Source: Flagellimonas okinawensis (GTDB lineage Bacteria > Bacteroidota > Bacteroidia > Flavobacteriales > Flavobacteriaceae). Taken from it: 64,000 bases of DNA. The stretch lies in the NCBI RefSeq assembly GCF_029194005.1, contig NZ_JARFVA010000007.1, positions 1 to 64,000 on the forward strand, read 5' to 3'. The translations under genes and the position numbers were made by a program. The notes beneath the pieces were generated by a model that was given only the letters and a program-made list of their open reading frames with translations, was not told the origin of the DNA and made no database searches. Positions 10,957-19,912 of this stretch are shown here, in pieces; positions within the stretch are counted from its first letter, which is position 1; each line of letters opens with the position of its first letter.

Positions 10957-11012
10957 TTTCCACAGGTACTCAACATTCCATATGTTGATAACTTAAAATA
11001 CCTGTTGATAAC
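10957..11012. promoter_or_regulatory. cluster of DnaA-box-like sites between dnaB and accA
   Basis: Two copies of TGTTGATAAC start exactly 20 bp apart (10983 and 11003); each matches the DnaA box TGTGGATAA except at one base. A TTTCCACAG lies at 10957. An inverted repeat CAACAT/ATGTTG (10971-10987) and another CAGGTA/TACCTG (10963-11004) overlap them. Binding has not been shown. Confidence 0.4.
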
Positions 11013-11069
11013 ATAAAAAAAATCAAGGATATAACCTAATAAAATAGACCAACCCTTGATAATCAAGAA

Positions 11070-12023
11070 TTATTCACTGAAAACGCCCATGTTCGCATAT
11101 TTTTCCATGCGTGTTTTCACCAATTCTTTTGGTGATAACTTTTTGAGCTCTTCAAAATGTGAGGAAATTTTATCGGCAACGGTTTCAAATGTTTTTGCAC
11201 GGTTGGCATGTGCCCCGCCAAGTGGTTCCTTGACGATCTCATCTACCAATCCCTGCTTTTTCATATCGGTGGCCGTTAATTTTAACGCTTCGGCGGCTTG
11301 CTCCTTGTACTCCCAACTTCTCCATAGAATGGAAGAACAGGATTCTGGTGAGATTACCGAATACCAGGTGTTTTCCAACATAAGTACTTTATCCCCAACA
11401 CCGATACCCAATGCACCGCCCGAGGCCCCTTCACCGATAATGATCACGATGATCGGCACTTTAAGGCGTGTCATCTCCAGAATGTTTCGGGCAATGGCTT
11501 CTCCCTGTCCGCGTTCCTCTGCTTCAATACCTGGATATGCCCCTGGAGTATCCACAAAACATACCACGGGAATCTTGAACTTCTCGGCGGATTTCATCAA
11601 CCTTAGGGCCTTTCTATATCCCTCGGGATTGGCCATCCCAAAATTACGGTATTGACGGGTTTTGGTGTTGTATCCCTTTTGCTGACCGATGAACATATAG
11701 CTCTGCTCACCTATCTTACCAAGTCCGCCGACCATCGCCTTGTCGTCCTTAACGTTCCTGTCTCCATGCAGTTCCAAAAAGGTGTCCCCACAAATGGCAT
11801 TGATGTAGTCCATGGTATATGGTCTACTGGGATGTCTTGACAATTGAACTTTTTGCCAAGCGGTAAGGTTTTTATAGATATCCTTTCGGGTCTGAGCTAG
11901 TTTTTTCTCGATCTGCGAGCAAGTTTCTGTAACGTCAACATCACTTTCTTCCCCGATCACCATACATTTTTGAAGTTGATCTTCAAGTTCTTTGATAGGG
12001 AGTTCAAATTCTAGATATTCCAT
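11070..12023 (-). CDS. accA: acetyl-CoA carboxylase carboxyltransferase subunit alpha
   Basis: 317 aa, full length. With AccD it forms the carboxyltransferase that moves the carboxyl group from biotin to acetyl-CoA, the first committed step of fatty acid synthesis. It shows the N-terminal helical region ([12 protein letters not shown]), the crotonase-like core and the glycine-rich oxyanion segment [16 protein letters not shown], followed by [15 protein letters not shown]. The start is ATG 12023, and a -10-like TATATTTG lies at 12059-12066 on the same strand. It is probably monocistronic. Confidence 0.96.
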   Translation of the reverse strand: MEYLEFELPIKELEDQLQKCMVIGEESDVDVTETCSQIEKKLAQTRKDIYKNLTAWQKVQLSRHPSRPYTMDYINAICGDTFLELHGDRNVKDDKAMVGGLGKIGEQSYMFIGQQKGYNTKTRQYRNFGMANPEGYRKALRLMKSAEKFKIPVVCFVDTPGAYPGIEAEERGQGEAIARNILEMTRLKVPIIVIIIGEGASGGALGIGVGDKVLMLENTWYSVISPESCSSILWRSWEYKEQAAEALKLTATDMKKQGLVDEIVKEPLGGAHANRAKTFETVADKISSHFEELKKLSPKELVKTRMEKYANMGVFSE

Positions 12024-12137
12024 GGGAAGTCTTTTATTTTCACGAAAAACAATGGGGACAAATATATAACATTATGGAATACTCACATGAAATATACAAG
12101 TCTTTTAACGTCAATACGATACATTGACAATGATGAT

Positions 12138-13220
12138 CTAGCGCTTGGCTTTCATTAGCATATAAACGGCAAAAACGCCAAACAACAGGTTGGGAATCAC
12201 CACGGCCAGCAACGGGGAAAATCCTGATTGCTCCGCCAAGGTCCCAAAAACCTTATCGAAAAAGATGTACACAAAAGCCACACCTATACCAAATGCCAGG
12301 TTGAGCCCCATACCTCCCCTACGTTTTACGGAGGACACGGCAACCGCTATGACCGTCAGTATAAAGGCAGCAATGGGAAGTGCCCAACGCTTGTACTTTA
12401 CCAAAACATAGGCATTGATATTGGATGCCCCTTTTCTACGCTGATCCTCGATAAACTCATTGAGTTCAAAAAGGTTCTTTGTTTCCGCCACATATGAAAC
12501 AGGGGTCAGGTCATCGATCTGAAAAGAGAAAACGGTGTCCAATCTCCTCTTGGCATTGATATATTCCGTCTCGTTGCGCACCTCCCTCTTTTCGTAATTG
12601 GTCAATCTATATATACTGTCCTTTTCTATCCAACGAATATTACTCGCTGAAATCTTATAATCCAATTTACCTATGGAGTCAAAATGCTCATAGGTAAAAT
12701 TGTACCCTATCTGGCGATTGGGATCAAAACTGCTCACATAGATATAATCCTGTTCGTTCAGCTGATTGAAAATATTCTCTGTAACCCTGTCCCTCTTGCC
12801 TTTTTTAAAGTATTTGTATTCAAATTCGTTAAAACCGATACTGGCATGGGGGACTATGAACATCCCCATCATAAATATTAAAATAGCGACCAAGGTGGCT
12901 CCCACAAAATAAGGCCTTAAAAACCTGCCAAATGAAACTCCCGAACTTAAAATAGCCACGATCTCCGTGTTACTGGCCAGCTTGGAGGTAAAGAAAATTA
13001 TGGAAAGAAATAAAAATATGGGCAATAGCAGATTTCCGATTACCAGGGTAAAGTTACCATAGAATACTATTACCTCTGCCAATGGCGCCTCGTTGTCAAT
13101 GATCTTTCCGATCTTTTCGGCCAAATTCGCCATGATACCAATGGGCACAAACAGCAATAGCATCCCCATAAAGGTGATCAAGTAACGTTTTAGGATATAT
13201 TTATCGAGTATGGTGAACAT
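12138..13220 (-). CDS. LptF/LptG family permease
   Basis: 360 aa inner-membrane protein of the YjgP/YjgQ family, which forms the transmembrane part of the LptB2FG lipopolysaccharide exporter. It shows the usual layout: three N-terminal membrane helices (about 12-35, 48-78, 98-125), a periplasmic beta-jellyroll domain (about 130-275), and three C-terminal helices (about 280-355). The start ATG overlaps the tgt stop by one base (TAATG), so the two genes are translationally coupled. Whether it is LptF or LptG cannot be settled by eye. Confidence 0.88.
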   Translation of the reverse strand: MFTILDKYILKRYLITFMGMLLLFVPIGIMANLAEKIGKIIDNEAPLAEVIVFYGNFTLVIGNLLLPIFLFLSIIFFTSKLASNTEIVAILSSGVSFGRFLRPYFVGATLVAILIFMMGMFIVPHASIGFNEFEYKYFKKGKRDRVTENIFNQLNEQDYIYVSSFDPNRQIGYNFTYEHFDSIGKLDYKISASNIRWIEKDSIYRLTNYEKREVRNETEYINAKRRLDTVFSFQIDDLTPVSYVAETKNLFELNEFIEDQRRKGASNINAYVLVKYKRWALPIAAFILTVIAVAVSSVKRRGGMGLNLAFGIGVAFVYIFFDKVFGTLAEQSGFSPLLAVVIPNLLFGVFAVYMLMKAKR

Positions 13221-14350
13221 TACAATCTTTTATCCATTTGGTCGACCATCTTGGTCTTCCACTCCAAAAAATCTCCGGCTAAAATACGTTCTCTTGCGGT
13301 ACGTACCAACCATAAATAAAAACCAAGGTTGTGAATTGTGGCGATCTGTTTGCCCAAATATTCGTTGGCAGCGAACAAATGTCGTAAGTAGGCCTTTGAA
13401 TATTCGGTATCCACATAAGTGATGCCCATTTCATCTATAGGGGAAAAATCGTTCTCCCATTTTTTGTTTTTGATGTTGATCGTGCCGTGTGCGGTGAACA
13501 GCATACCGTTCCTTGCATTTCGTGTCGGCATCACACAATCGAACATATCCACGCCCAAGGCAATGTTCTCCAAAATATTGATGGGAGTCCCTACCCCCAT
13601 AAGATATCTGGGCTTATCCTCCGGCAGTATATCGCAGACCAATTCGGCCATCTCGTACATTTCCTCGGCAGGTTCCCCAACGGACAACCCTCCAATGGCA
13701 TTACCTTCCGCTCCTACCGATGCTATATATTCAGCGGACTGTTTCCTCAAATCCTTATAAGTGGACCCTTGGACAATGGGGAAAAAGCTTTGGGAATAAC
13801 CATAGGTATAAGGTAGCGTCTCCAAATGGTTCATACATCGATCAAGCCACCTATGTGTCATGTGCATCGAACGTTTGGCATACTGATAATCACAGGGGTA
13901 AGGCGTACACTCATCGAACGCCATAATGATATCCGCACCTATGGTACGCTGTATCTCCATTACATTTTCAGGGGTAAATACATGTCGTGAGCCATCGATA
14001 TGCGATTTAAATTTCACCCCTTCTTCCTTTATCTTACGGTTACCCGAAAGGGAGTATACCTGATATCCGCCGCTATCGGTCAAAATCGGTCTGTCCCACC
14101 CCATAAATTTATGCAGCCCACCGGCCTCTTCCAAGATTCCGGTCTTCGGCCTTAAATAAAGGTGATAGGTATTGCCCAGAATGATATCGGGATTTATTTC
14201 GTCCCTTAATTCCCTTTGGTGCACCCCTTTTACGGATGCCACTGTACCAACGGGCATAAATATCGGGGTCTCAATATCACCGTGATCGGTGGTCAATTTA
14301 CCTGCCCTGGCCTTGCTCTTACTGTCCTTTTGTATTAAGGTAAAATCCAA
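13220..14350 (-). CDS. tgt: queuine tRNA-ribosyltransferase
   Basis: 376 aa enzyme that exchanges guanine 34 for preQ1 in tRNAs with GUN anticodons. The active-site segments are present: DSGGYQVYSL, GLSVGEP and the nucleophile region MFDCVMPTRNARNG. The C-terminal zinc site is altered. Where the classical enzyme has CxCxxC before YSRAYLHHL, this protein has GITYVD before YSKAYLRHL; only the later His (TIHNL) remains. The initiator is a TTG at 14350: the frame is closed by a stop nine bases upstream, and the protein begins there as homologues do. A -10-like TATATTTG lies at 14369-14376. Confidence 0.93.
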   Translation of the reverse strand: MDFTLIQKDSKSKARAGKLTTDHGDIETPIFMPVGTVASVKGVHQRELRDEINPDIILGNTYHLYLRPKTGILEEAGGLHKFMGWDRPILTDSGGYQVYSLSGNRKIKEEGVKFKSHIDGSRHVFTPENVMEIQRTIGADIIMAFDECTPYPCDYQYAKRSMHMTHRWLDRCMNHLETLPYTYGYSQSFFPIVQGSTYKDLRKQSAEYIASVGAEGNAIGGLSVGEPAEEMYEMAELVCDILPEDKPRYLMGVGTPINILENIALGVDMFDCVMPTRNARNGMLFTAHGTINIKNKKWENDFSPIDEMGITYVDTEYSKAYLRHLFAANEYLGKQIATIHNLGFYLWLVRTARERILAGDFLEWKTKMVDQMDKRL

Positions 14351-14455
14351 TTGTTCGTTTTAGAACCGCAAATATAACCAACTCTGTATCGTTCATCCTT
14401 AACAAAAAAATAAAGTTTCCCAACATATTCAATAGATTACGTGCCGGTACTTGAC

Positions 14456-14486
14456 TTGTTTTCTACCGATAATGCCATTACATTTG
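14456..14486 (+). promoter_or_regulatory. transketolase operon promoter
   Basis: TTG (14456-14458), 20 bp, TACATTTG (14479-14486). It ends 20 bp before the start codon at 14506. Confidence 0.7.
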
Positions 14487-14505
14487 ATATCTAAATATTC
14501 ACACA

Positions 14506-15351
14506 ATGCCGAAAACGGAAGAATTACAGGACCTGGTAGTACAGGTAAGAAGGGACATTTTAAGAATGGTCCACAAGGTTAATTCGGGACACCCTGGTGG
14601 ATCATTGGGCTGCACCGAGTTTTTTGTTGCGCTATATAACGAGATAATGGACCTAAAGGATGGATTTGATATGGATGGAATAGGTGAAGACCTATTTTTC
14701 CTATCCAATGGACATATTTCCCCCGTATTTTATAGTGTCCTGGCCAGAAAAGGATACTTTCCCGTCGAAGAATTAAACACCTTCAGATTGATCGATTCGC
14801 GTTTACAGGGACACCCTACCACTCACGAAGGTCTTCCTGGAATCCGCGTGGCTTCCGGTTCTTTGGGACAGGGAATGTCCGTGGCCATTGGTGCGGCACT
14901 GGCAAAAAAATTGAACGGTGACGATCACCTAGTGTTCAGCCTCCATGGAGATGGAGAGCTCCAAGAGGGCCAAAATTGGGAAGCGATCATGTTTGCTGCT
15001 GGTAACAAAGTAGACAATCTTATTGCCACGGTGGACAGAAACGGCCAACAGATCGATGGTGGTACCGAAGATGTCCTTCCATTGGGAGATGTTGCAGAAA
15101 AGTTTAAAGTGTTCGGATGGGATGTACTCGAAATCGAGAACGGTAACGATCTCAAGCAGGTAATTGCCGGCCTTAATGAAGCCAAAAGCCGAACCGGAAA
15201 AGGAAAACCCGTCTGCGTGGTCATGACCACTGAAATGGGCAACGGCGTTGATTTTATGATGCATACCCATGCATGGCACGGAAAAGCACCGAGCGATGAG
15301 CAATTGGCCATTGCATTGGAGCAAAACCCCGAAACTTTAGGCGATTACTAA
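14506..15351 (+). CDS. transketolase, N-terminal (thiamine diphosphate binding) subunit
   Basis: 281 aa, corresponding to the pyrophosphate-binding half of transketolase. It shows HKVNSGHPGGSLGCTE at the start and the thiamine diphosphate/Mg motif GDGELQEGQNWEA, followed by VDRNGQQIDG. It works with the next gene, 16 bp downstream, which supplies the other half. Split transketolases occur in many Bacteroidota, archaea and some other bacteria. Together they transfer two-carbon ketol units in the pentose phosphate pathway. Confidence 0.93.
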   Translation: MPKTEELQDLVVQVRRDILRMVHKVNSGHPGGSLGCTEFFVALYNEIMDLKDGFDMDGIGEDLFFLSNGHISPVFYSVLARKGYFPVEELNTFRLIDSRLQGHPTTHEGLPGIRVASGSLGQGMSVAIGAALAKKLNGDDHLVFSLHGDGELQEGQNWEAIMFAAGNKVDNLIATVDRNGQQIDGGTEDVLPLGDVAEKFKVFGWDVLEIENGNDLKQVIAGLNEAKSRTGKGKPVCVVMTTEMGNGVDFMMHTHAWHGKAPSDEQLAIALEQNPETLGDY

Positions 15352-15367
15352 TAAAGAACAATATACA

Positions 15368-16321
15368 ATGACTAAATATACAGATCAAGGAAAACAGGAT
15401 ACACGTAGCGGATTTGGTGCGGGAATGACAGAACTTGGGAGAACAAATCCCAATGTAGTGGCGCTTTGTGCCGACCTCATCGGGTCATTGAAGATCGAAA
15501 CGTTCATAGAGGAAAACCCAAAAAGGTTCTTCCAAGTAGGGATTGCCGAGGCCAATATGATGGGTATTGCGGCCGGATTGACCATTGGGGGAAAAATTCC
15601 TTTTGCCTCGTCCTTCGCAAATTTTGCCACGGGCAGGGTGTACGATCAAATACGACAGTCCATCGCCTATTCGGATAAAAACGTGAAAATATGTGCCTCC
15701 CACGCTGGGTTGACCCTTGGTGAAGATGGGGCTACCCACCAAATATTGGAAGATATCGGCTTGATGAAAATGTTGCCCGGAATGACGGTCATTAATCCAT
15801 GTGATTACAACCAGACCAAAGCGGCGACCATTGCCATTGCAGAACATCATGGACCCGTTTACCTTAGGTTTGGCCGGCCAAAAGTGGCGAATTTTACACC
15901 CGTGGACCAAACCTTTGAGATTGGTAAGGCCTTGATGCTGAGCGAAGGGACCGATGTCACCATTTTGGCGACAGGACACTTGGTATGGCAAGCTTTGTTG
16001 GCTGCCGAAAATTTGGAAAACCAAGGTATATCCGCCGAAGTGATCAATATTCACACCATTAAGCCCTTGGATGATAAAGCCATTTTGGACTCCGTTAAAA
16101 AAACCGGATGTGTGGTGACCGCCGAAGAGCACAATTATCTGGGAGGCCTGGGAGAAAGTGTCGCCCGTGTTTTGGCTACCCACCACCCTACCCCACAGGA
16201 GTTTGTGGCAACACAGGATACTTTTGGTGAAAGTGGAACACCAGACCAATTGATGGAGAAGTACGGACTGAACAATAAAGCCATAGAAGCAGCCGTTTTA
16301 AAAGTGTTGAAGCGTAAATAG
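15368..16321 (+). CDS. transketolase, C-terminal (pyrimidine binding) subunit
   Basis: 317 aa. It contains the pyrimidine-binding domain (GIAEANMMGIAAGLTIGGKIPF, with the conserved Glu for the cofactor) and the C-terminal transketolase domain (ISAEVINIHTIKPLD and TAEEHNYLGGLGE). It completes the split enzyme begun by the preceding gene and is surely cotranscribed with it. Confidence 0.93.
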   Translation: MTKYTDQGKQDTRSGFGAGMTELGRTNPNVVALCADLIGSLKIETFIEENPKRFFQVGIAEANMMGIAAGLTIGGKIPFASSFANFATGRVYDQIRQSIAYSDKNVKICASHAGLTLGEDGATHQILEDIGLMKMLPGMTVINPCDYNQTKAATIAIAEHHGPVYLRFGRPKVANFTPVDQTFEIGKALMLSEGTDVTILATGHLVWQALLAAENLENQGISAEVINIHTIKPLDDKAILDSVKKTGCVVTAEEHNYLGGLGESVARVLATHHPTPQEFVATQDTFGESGTPDQLMEKYGLNNKAIEAAVLKVLKRK

Positions 16322-16372
16322 TTTCAATAGGATATTCCTTTGGAATATTCTCAACCTTTTAAAACAACACTT

Positions 16373-16984
16373 ATGAAAAAAACTTTTCTAGTAGCTGTAT
16401 TGGCTCTTATCGGTTCTGCAGCAATGGCCCAGAGCGGCTCGGGCTTCGGTGTAAAAGCTGGTCTATCCTACAACAAAAATGGTGATTTGATAAGCTCCGT
16501 AGGCGACGGCGGACAGGATATTGTTGAAGGCGCCGAAGGAAAAACCGGATACCATTTTGGGATTTGGGGCAAATTGGATTTTCCAAAAATTTATTTGAGA
16601 CCGGAATTGGTTTATTCCAAGACCAAGAGTTCTTATGATGTAGGTGGGGATTCCCAAGATTATGATGTTTCCAAATTAGATCTTCCAGTGCTATTAGGAT
16701 ATAAATTGATTGGTCCATTGCATATTTTCGCAGGTCCAGCATTTCAATATACCCTAAAGAACGATTTGGGCGATTTGGATGCGCAAGATGTCGAAAATGA
16801 CTTCACTGTTGGTTTAAATGCCGGAGTTGGTGTCAATTTAGGCAGATTGGGACTTGATGTGCGCTATGAACGAGGGTTCTCTGAAAACGAGGCAAGGTTC
16901 ATAGGGAATAATATTACCGATATATCCGGTAGAGTGGATACAAGACCATCACAGATCATCTTTGCAGCATCATTGAAATTGTAA
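16373..16984 (+). CDS. outer membrane beta-barrel protein, PorT-like
   Basis: 203 aa. It has a cleavable signal peptide (MKKTFLVAVLALIGSAAMAQ). The rest alternates in a beta-strand pattern, with GVKAGLSYN at the start and LGLDVRYERGF, then PSQIIFAASLKL at the end, typical of the small 8-strand outer membrane barrels of Bacteroidota. No function can be given. The ATG at 16373 was chosen because the signal peptide begins there. It lies 51 bp behind the transketolase operon and ends at a strong terminator. Confidence 0.8.
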   Translation: MKKTFLVAVLALIGSAAMAQSGSGFGVKAGLSYNKNGDLISSVGDGGQDIVEGAEGKTGYHFGIWGKLDFPKIYLRPELVYSKTKSSYDVGGDSQDYDVSKLDLPVLLGYKLIGPLHIFAGPAFQYTLKNDLGDLDAQDVENDFTVGLNAGVGVNLGRLGLDVRYERGFSENEARFIGNNITDISGRVDTRPSQIIFAASLKL

Positions 16985-17007
16985 AACTTATTTTTTTTAT
17001 TACATGA

Positions 17008-17041
17008 AAAAGCCCCGCTGAAATCAGCGGGGCTTTTTTTA
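17008..17041. terminator. bidirectional terminator
   Basis: 10-bp stem AGCCCCGCTG / CAGCGGGGCT (17011-17020 and 17025-17034) with loop AAAT, a run of A before it and a run of T after it. It serves the barrel gene on the plus strand and the FKBP-like gene on the minus strand. Confidence 0.92.
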
Positions 17042-17059
17042 TCGATATAAATTTCACTA

Positions 17060-18010
17060 CTAGTTGTCTGGATCCAAGTAATCGGGAACACCATCACCAT
17101 CGGCATCTGGATAAGGGAATATAATGTTACCGTCATCATCGGAAATTTCCTTTCTGGTGGACACTCCATCACCGTCATCATCCGCATCCCTATAGTTTGG
17201 ACTTGGAGGTGCATTAAAAGGCTCACTGTCAGCATCCGTATTGTCGTCCAACAAATATCTATTGTTGTTCAAGTCTTCCATTATGGAAGGAATTCCATCA
17301 TTATCACTATCGGTATCTTCCACATAAAGCCCCAATTCAACTTTGAACAATACAGGAGCATACGTGCCTGCTGCACCCACACTTCTGTTAAATGCGGCCA
17401 ATCCTGAAGGCAGTACCAAAATGGCCATCCCTCTATCGGATATATCATAAGTACCGTCGGGATTTTCTATGATCTGACCAGGTGATCCAGCGTTCATCTT
17501 GGAAATACCGTCCCCATAGCCACGGTAAGTAGAAGGCAGTTCTTGCCAAGTAAAGTCCTGGCTTTCATCGAACAAGGTGCCATCCAAAGCAGACCCTTGG
17601 TATCTTACCAATGTGGAATCCGCATAGGTCGGGCTTCCACCGCCACCCTCCATTACTTCAATATAGTAGTAGGTATGTGGTATATCCTCTTCCCCGGCAC
17701 TCAATCCCAAATGACTTGAAGATACATTTAACGTAAAGGATTCGGCATCCTCCATCAATGAGCGTTTGTTGGCATTGTCCCCTGCAATGGTATCTATGAC
17801 AATTTTGTAATCGAACCCTTCGGGCGGAGTCGCAAAATCCTCATAATTATAAAAGTGGGTACTCAAAAACTCCCTAATGGTCTCATCGTCCTCTGGCGAA
17901 ACATCGCTCAGCAAGCTGGGCGGCACCTCGATAACACCGTTGTCATCATCGTTGTTACATGATATGAGCGTTACTGCAAAACATAAAAAAAGAAATACTC
18001 CGTACCTCAT
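17060..18010 (-). CDS. FKBP-like lipoprotein with C-terminal calcium-binding repeats
   Basis: 316 aa. It has a lipoprotein signal (lipobox near LISCNND), then a spacer, then an FKBP-type peptidyl-prolyl isomerase domain (about 95-235; YADSTLVRYQGSALDGTLFDES and the closing VLFKVELGLYVEDTD). The C-terminus has acidic repeats such as DTDSDNDGIPS, DADDDGDGVST and DADGDGVPDYLDPDN, which look like thrombospondin type 3 calcium-binding repeats. It probably folds or stabilises proteins at the cell surface or in the periplasm. Start ATG 18010. Confidence 0.8.
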   Translation of the reverse strand: MRYGVFLFLCFAVTLISCNNDDDNGVIEVPPSLLSDVSPEDDETIREFLSTHFYNYEDFATPPEGFDYKIVIDTIAGDNANKRSLMEDAESFTLNVSSSHLGLSAGEEDIPHTYYYIEVMEGGGGSPTYADSTLVRYQGSALDGTLFDESQDFTWQELPSTYRGYGDGISKMNAGSPGQIIENPDGTYDISDRGMAILVLPSGLAAFNRSVGAAGTYAPVLFKVELGLYVEDTDSDNDGIPSIMEDLNNNRYLLDDNTDADSEPFNAPPSPNYRDADDDGDGVSTRKEISDDDGNIIFPYPDADGDGVPDYLDPDN

Positions 18011-18088
18011 CAAGTCTGATATTTAGGCGCGCAAGATACAATTTTCCGTTATTTTTGCTCTGTCCATTAACAAAGAATTGCGAAGACC

Positions 18089-18460
18089 ATGCGAATAGAC
18101 AAGTACCTTTGGTGCACCAGATACTTTAAAACACGTAGCATTGCGTCCAATGCCGTAAAAAAAGGACAGGTAAAAGTCAATGGCAGTGCAGTAAAGGCAT
18201 CTCGCGATGTTTTTCCTATGGACAAGATTACCGTGAGAAAGAATCAGATCGACTATGAACTTACGGTACTCGACCTTCCGGAAAGCCGTGTAGGGGCTAA
18301 ATTGGTGGACATATATCGCAAGGACACCACCCCGAAAGAGGCGTTTGAGCACAATGAACTGCTCCAATATGCCAAAAAACACTATCGAAAGAAAGGCCTT
18401 GGAAGACCAACAAAAAAGGACAGGCGTGACTTGGATGATTTTTTGGACGAGCCGGAATAA
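18089..18460 (+). CDS. S4-domain RNA-binding protein, Hsp15-like
   Basis: 123 aa. The N-terminal S4 domain (MRIDKYLWCTRYFKTRS, then VKKGQVKVNG) is the RNA-binding fold of ribosomal protein S4 and heat shock protein Hsp15. The C-terminal tail is basic (KKHYRKKGLGRPTKKDRRD). The family member Hsp15 rescues stalled 50S-nascent chain complexes; that role is plausible here but not proven. It is divergent from the FKBP-like gene and precedes a phosphoribosyltransferase by 36 bp. Confidence 0.85.
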   Translation: MRIDKYLWCTRYFKTRSIASNAVKKGQVKVNGSAVKASRDVFPMDKITVRKNQIDYELTVLDLPESRVGAKLVDIYRKDTTPKEAFEHNELLQYAKKHYRKKGLGRPTKKDRRDLDDFLDEPE

Positions 18461-18496
18461 ACTGTTTTTATATCTTTGAATCAAGCAACGAACACT

Positions 18497-18994
18497 ATGG
18501 TAAACCGCATTTTATCCCACGACCAAATACAGCACATTACAAAACGTATCGCCTACCAGATCTATGAAACCAATGTGGACGAAAAAGAAATCGTAGTTGC
18601 AGGAATCAATGGCGGCGGGGAGAGCTTTGCCAAAAAAATTATCGCCGTGCTCAATAAGATAACGGATGCCAAAATTGTTTTTTGCAAAGTGGACATGGAT
18701 AAAAAAAATCCCCTACAAAGTGGAGTGACCACTTCCCTTTCCTTTGATGATTACACGAATAAATCCATTGTACTTGTAGATGATGTCCTGAATTCCGGTA
18801 CCACTCTCATTTATGGGACACACCATTTTTTAAAGACACCGATCAAGCAATTGAAAACGGCTGTGCTGGTCAATAGGAACCATAAAAGATATCCGATCAA
18901 GGCAGATTTTAAGGGAATTTCCCTATCCACCTCCTTAAACGAGCACATAAAGGTGGTGTTCGAAACAAAAAACAATGCGGTATACCTAGAGTAA
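18497..18994 (+). CDS. phosphoribosyltransferase family protein
   Basis: 165 aa. The PRPP-binding motif is clear: IVLVDDVLNSGTTLIYG. The N-terminus (MVNRILSHDQIQHITKRIAYQIYE) resembles PyrR/Hpt-like type I phosphoribosyltransferases. The base that is salvaged, or a regulatory role, cannot be decided. A -10-like TATCTTTG at 18471-18478 may give it its own promoter. Its 3' end overlaps aroK by 9 bp tail to tail. Confidence 0.85.
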   Translation: MVNRILSHDQIQHITKRIAYQIYETNVDEKEIVVAGINGGGESFAKKIIAVLNKITDAKIVFCKVDMDKKNPLQSGVTTSLSFDDYTNKSIVLVDDVLNSGTTLIYGTHHFLKTPIKQLKTAVLVNRNHKRYPIKADFKGISLSTSLNEHIKVVFETKNNAVYLE

Positions 18995-19495
18995 ACGTCT
19001 TATTTCCGCTACCACCTCTTCCGCTGTTCCGCTACCGTCTACCTTATATTTTGCTTGGGCATAAAATGGTATCCGCTCAAAAAGATGCTTTCCGATAAAT
19101 TCGGGAAGTTCTTGGTCCTGAATATTTTTAACCAAGGGACGGTGTTCCTTTTCTTTGGAAATTCTATCGACCAATTGTGGAATGGTCATCCCTAAATAAA
19201 CGGAGCCATCGGATTTTTCAAGAATAATTTGAATATTATTGGCATAACAAGGGGTGCCTCCACCGGTTGACAAGACTATGGATTCGTCACTTTCCAGAAC
19301 CTCGTTGAGCATTTGATGCTCCAATTTTCTAAAATAGATTTCACCTTTTTCGGAAAAAATGTTTTTGATCGATTTTTTTTCAGACGCTTCAATATAATCG
19401 TCCAAGTCTACAAAACGAGCTCCTAATTGACTGGCCAACAACCTTCCAACCGTTGACTTTCCACTTGCCATATATCCCATCAAAACTATTTTCAT
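18986..19495 (-). CDS. aroK: shikimate kinase
   Basis: 169 aa. Phosphorylates shikimate in the route to chorismate and the aromatic amino acids. Walker A is GYMASGKSTVGR, followed by the shikimate-binding FVDLDDYIE and the GGGTPC segment; the lid region has KEHRPLVK. Length and start are standard. It has a likely promoter facing away from the tRNA-Lys promoter. Confidence 0.94.
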   Translation of the reverse strand: MKIVLMGYMASGKSTVGRLLASQLGARFVDLDDYIEASEKKSIKNIFSEKGEIYFRKLEHQMLNEVLESDESIVLSTGGGTPCYANNIQIILEKSDGSVYLGMTIPQLVDRISKEKEHRPLVKNIQDQELPEFIGKHLFERIPFYAQAKYKVDGSGTAEEVVAEIRRLL

Positions 19496-19527
19496 CTTCT
19501 AGAATTTTAATCGATTTCAAAAAAACA

Positions 19528-19556
19528 CAAATTTATCATTAATTCACCTTGGAAAA
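19528..19556 (-). promoter_or_regulatory. aroK promoter
   Basis: On the minus strand TAAATTTG (19528-19535) preceded by a TTTT at 19553-19556, 17-20 bp upstream. It overlaps the -33 element of the tRNA-Lys promoter on the other strand (19549-19551). Confidence 0.5.
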
Positions 19557-19578
19557 TTAATTATTGATGTTATATTTG
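19549..19578 (+). promoter_or_regulatory. tRNA-Lys promoter
   Basis: TTG (19549-19551), 19 bp, TATATTTG (19571-19578), then CACCCGC, the same discriminator as the proximal rRNA promoter. The tRNA begins 35 bp downstream. Confidence 0.75.
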
Positions 19579-19613
19579 CACCCGCTTAGCCAAACAGCTG
19601 GGCACATATAGGA

Positions 19614-19686
19614 GACCTGATAGCTCAGTTGGTAGAGCATCTCCCTTTTAAGGAGAGGGTCCTGGGTTCGAGCCCCAGTCAGGTCA
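19614..19686 (+). tRNA. tRNA-Lys (TTT)
   Basis: A 73-nt tRNA: acceptor GACCTGA / TCAGGTC, D arm GCTCAGTTGGTAGAGC, anticodon stem TCTCC/GGAGA with loop CTTTTAA (anticodon TTT), T arm CTGGG/CCCAG. It stands next to an integrase gene and is the likely attachment site of the element that follows. Confidence 0.96.
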
Positions 19687-19712
19687 CTTTTTCCGTTTTA
19701 AGGAAATTCAAA

Positions 19713-19746
19713 AAGTCTGTAAATCGTTGATTTACAGACTTTTTTG
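19713..19746 (+). terminator. terminator after tRNA-Lys
   Basis: 13-bp stem AAGTCTGTAAATC / GATTTACAGACTT (19713-19740, loop GTT or so), followed by TTTTTG. Confidence 0.85.
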
Positions 19747-19788
19747 TTTTTATTGATTTCATTTGATATCAAATAGTACCATATATCG

Positions 19789-19809
19789 CGGTGAACGATT
19801 CGGTGAACG
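19789..19809 (+). repeat. tandem CGGTGAACG repeat before the integrase
   Basis: Two perfect 9-bp copies, CGGTGAACG, at 19789-19797 and 19801-19809 (12-bp period). They lie between the tRNA terminator and the integrase start, a suitable place for recombinase-binding sites. A comparable tandem repeat occupies the same position at 41801-41822. Confidence 0.5.
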
Positions 19810-19857
19810 GTTTTAGAATCCGCAAAAATGGCACCTGATCAATGTTAAAAACGCTGC

Positions 19858-19885
19858 GAACATTTTTTTTCAAATGTTCCGGAAC
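19858..19885. promoter_or_regulatory. inverted repeats upstream of the integrase
   Basis: GAACATTT / AAATGTTC (19858-19865 and 19872-19879) overlaps the perfect 10-bp palindrome GTTCCGGAAC (19876-19885), 28 bp before the integrase ATG. It may be an operator or a binding site for the recombinase or an accessory factor. Confidence 0.4.
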
Positions 19886-19912
19886 AAAATTGAATCAGCA
19901 AATCGATGACAA

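Noticed and set aside
19614..19686. Duplicate of the tRNA-Lys 3' end as the far attachment site of the conjugative element
   Set aside because: I found no second copy of the CCCAGTCAGGTCA-type end in the window; the fragment at 41707 belongs to a different tRNA.
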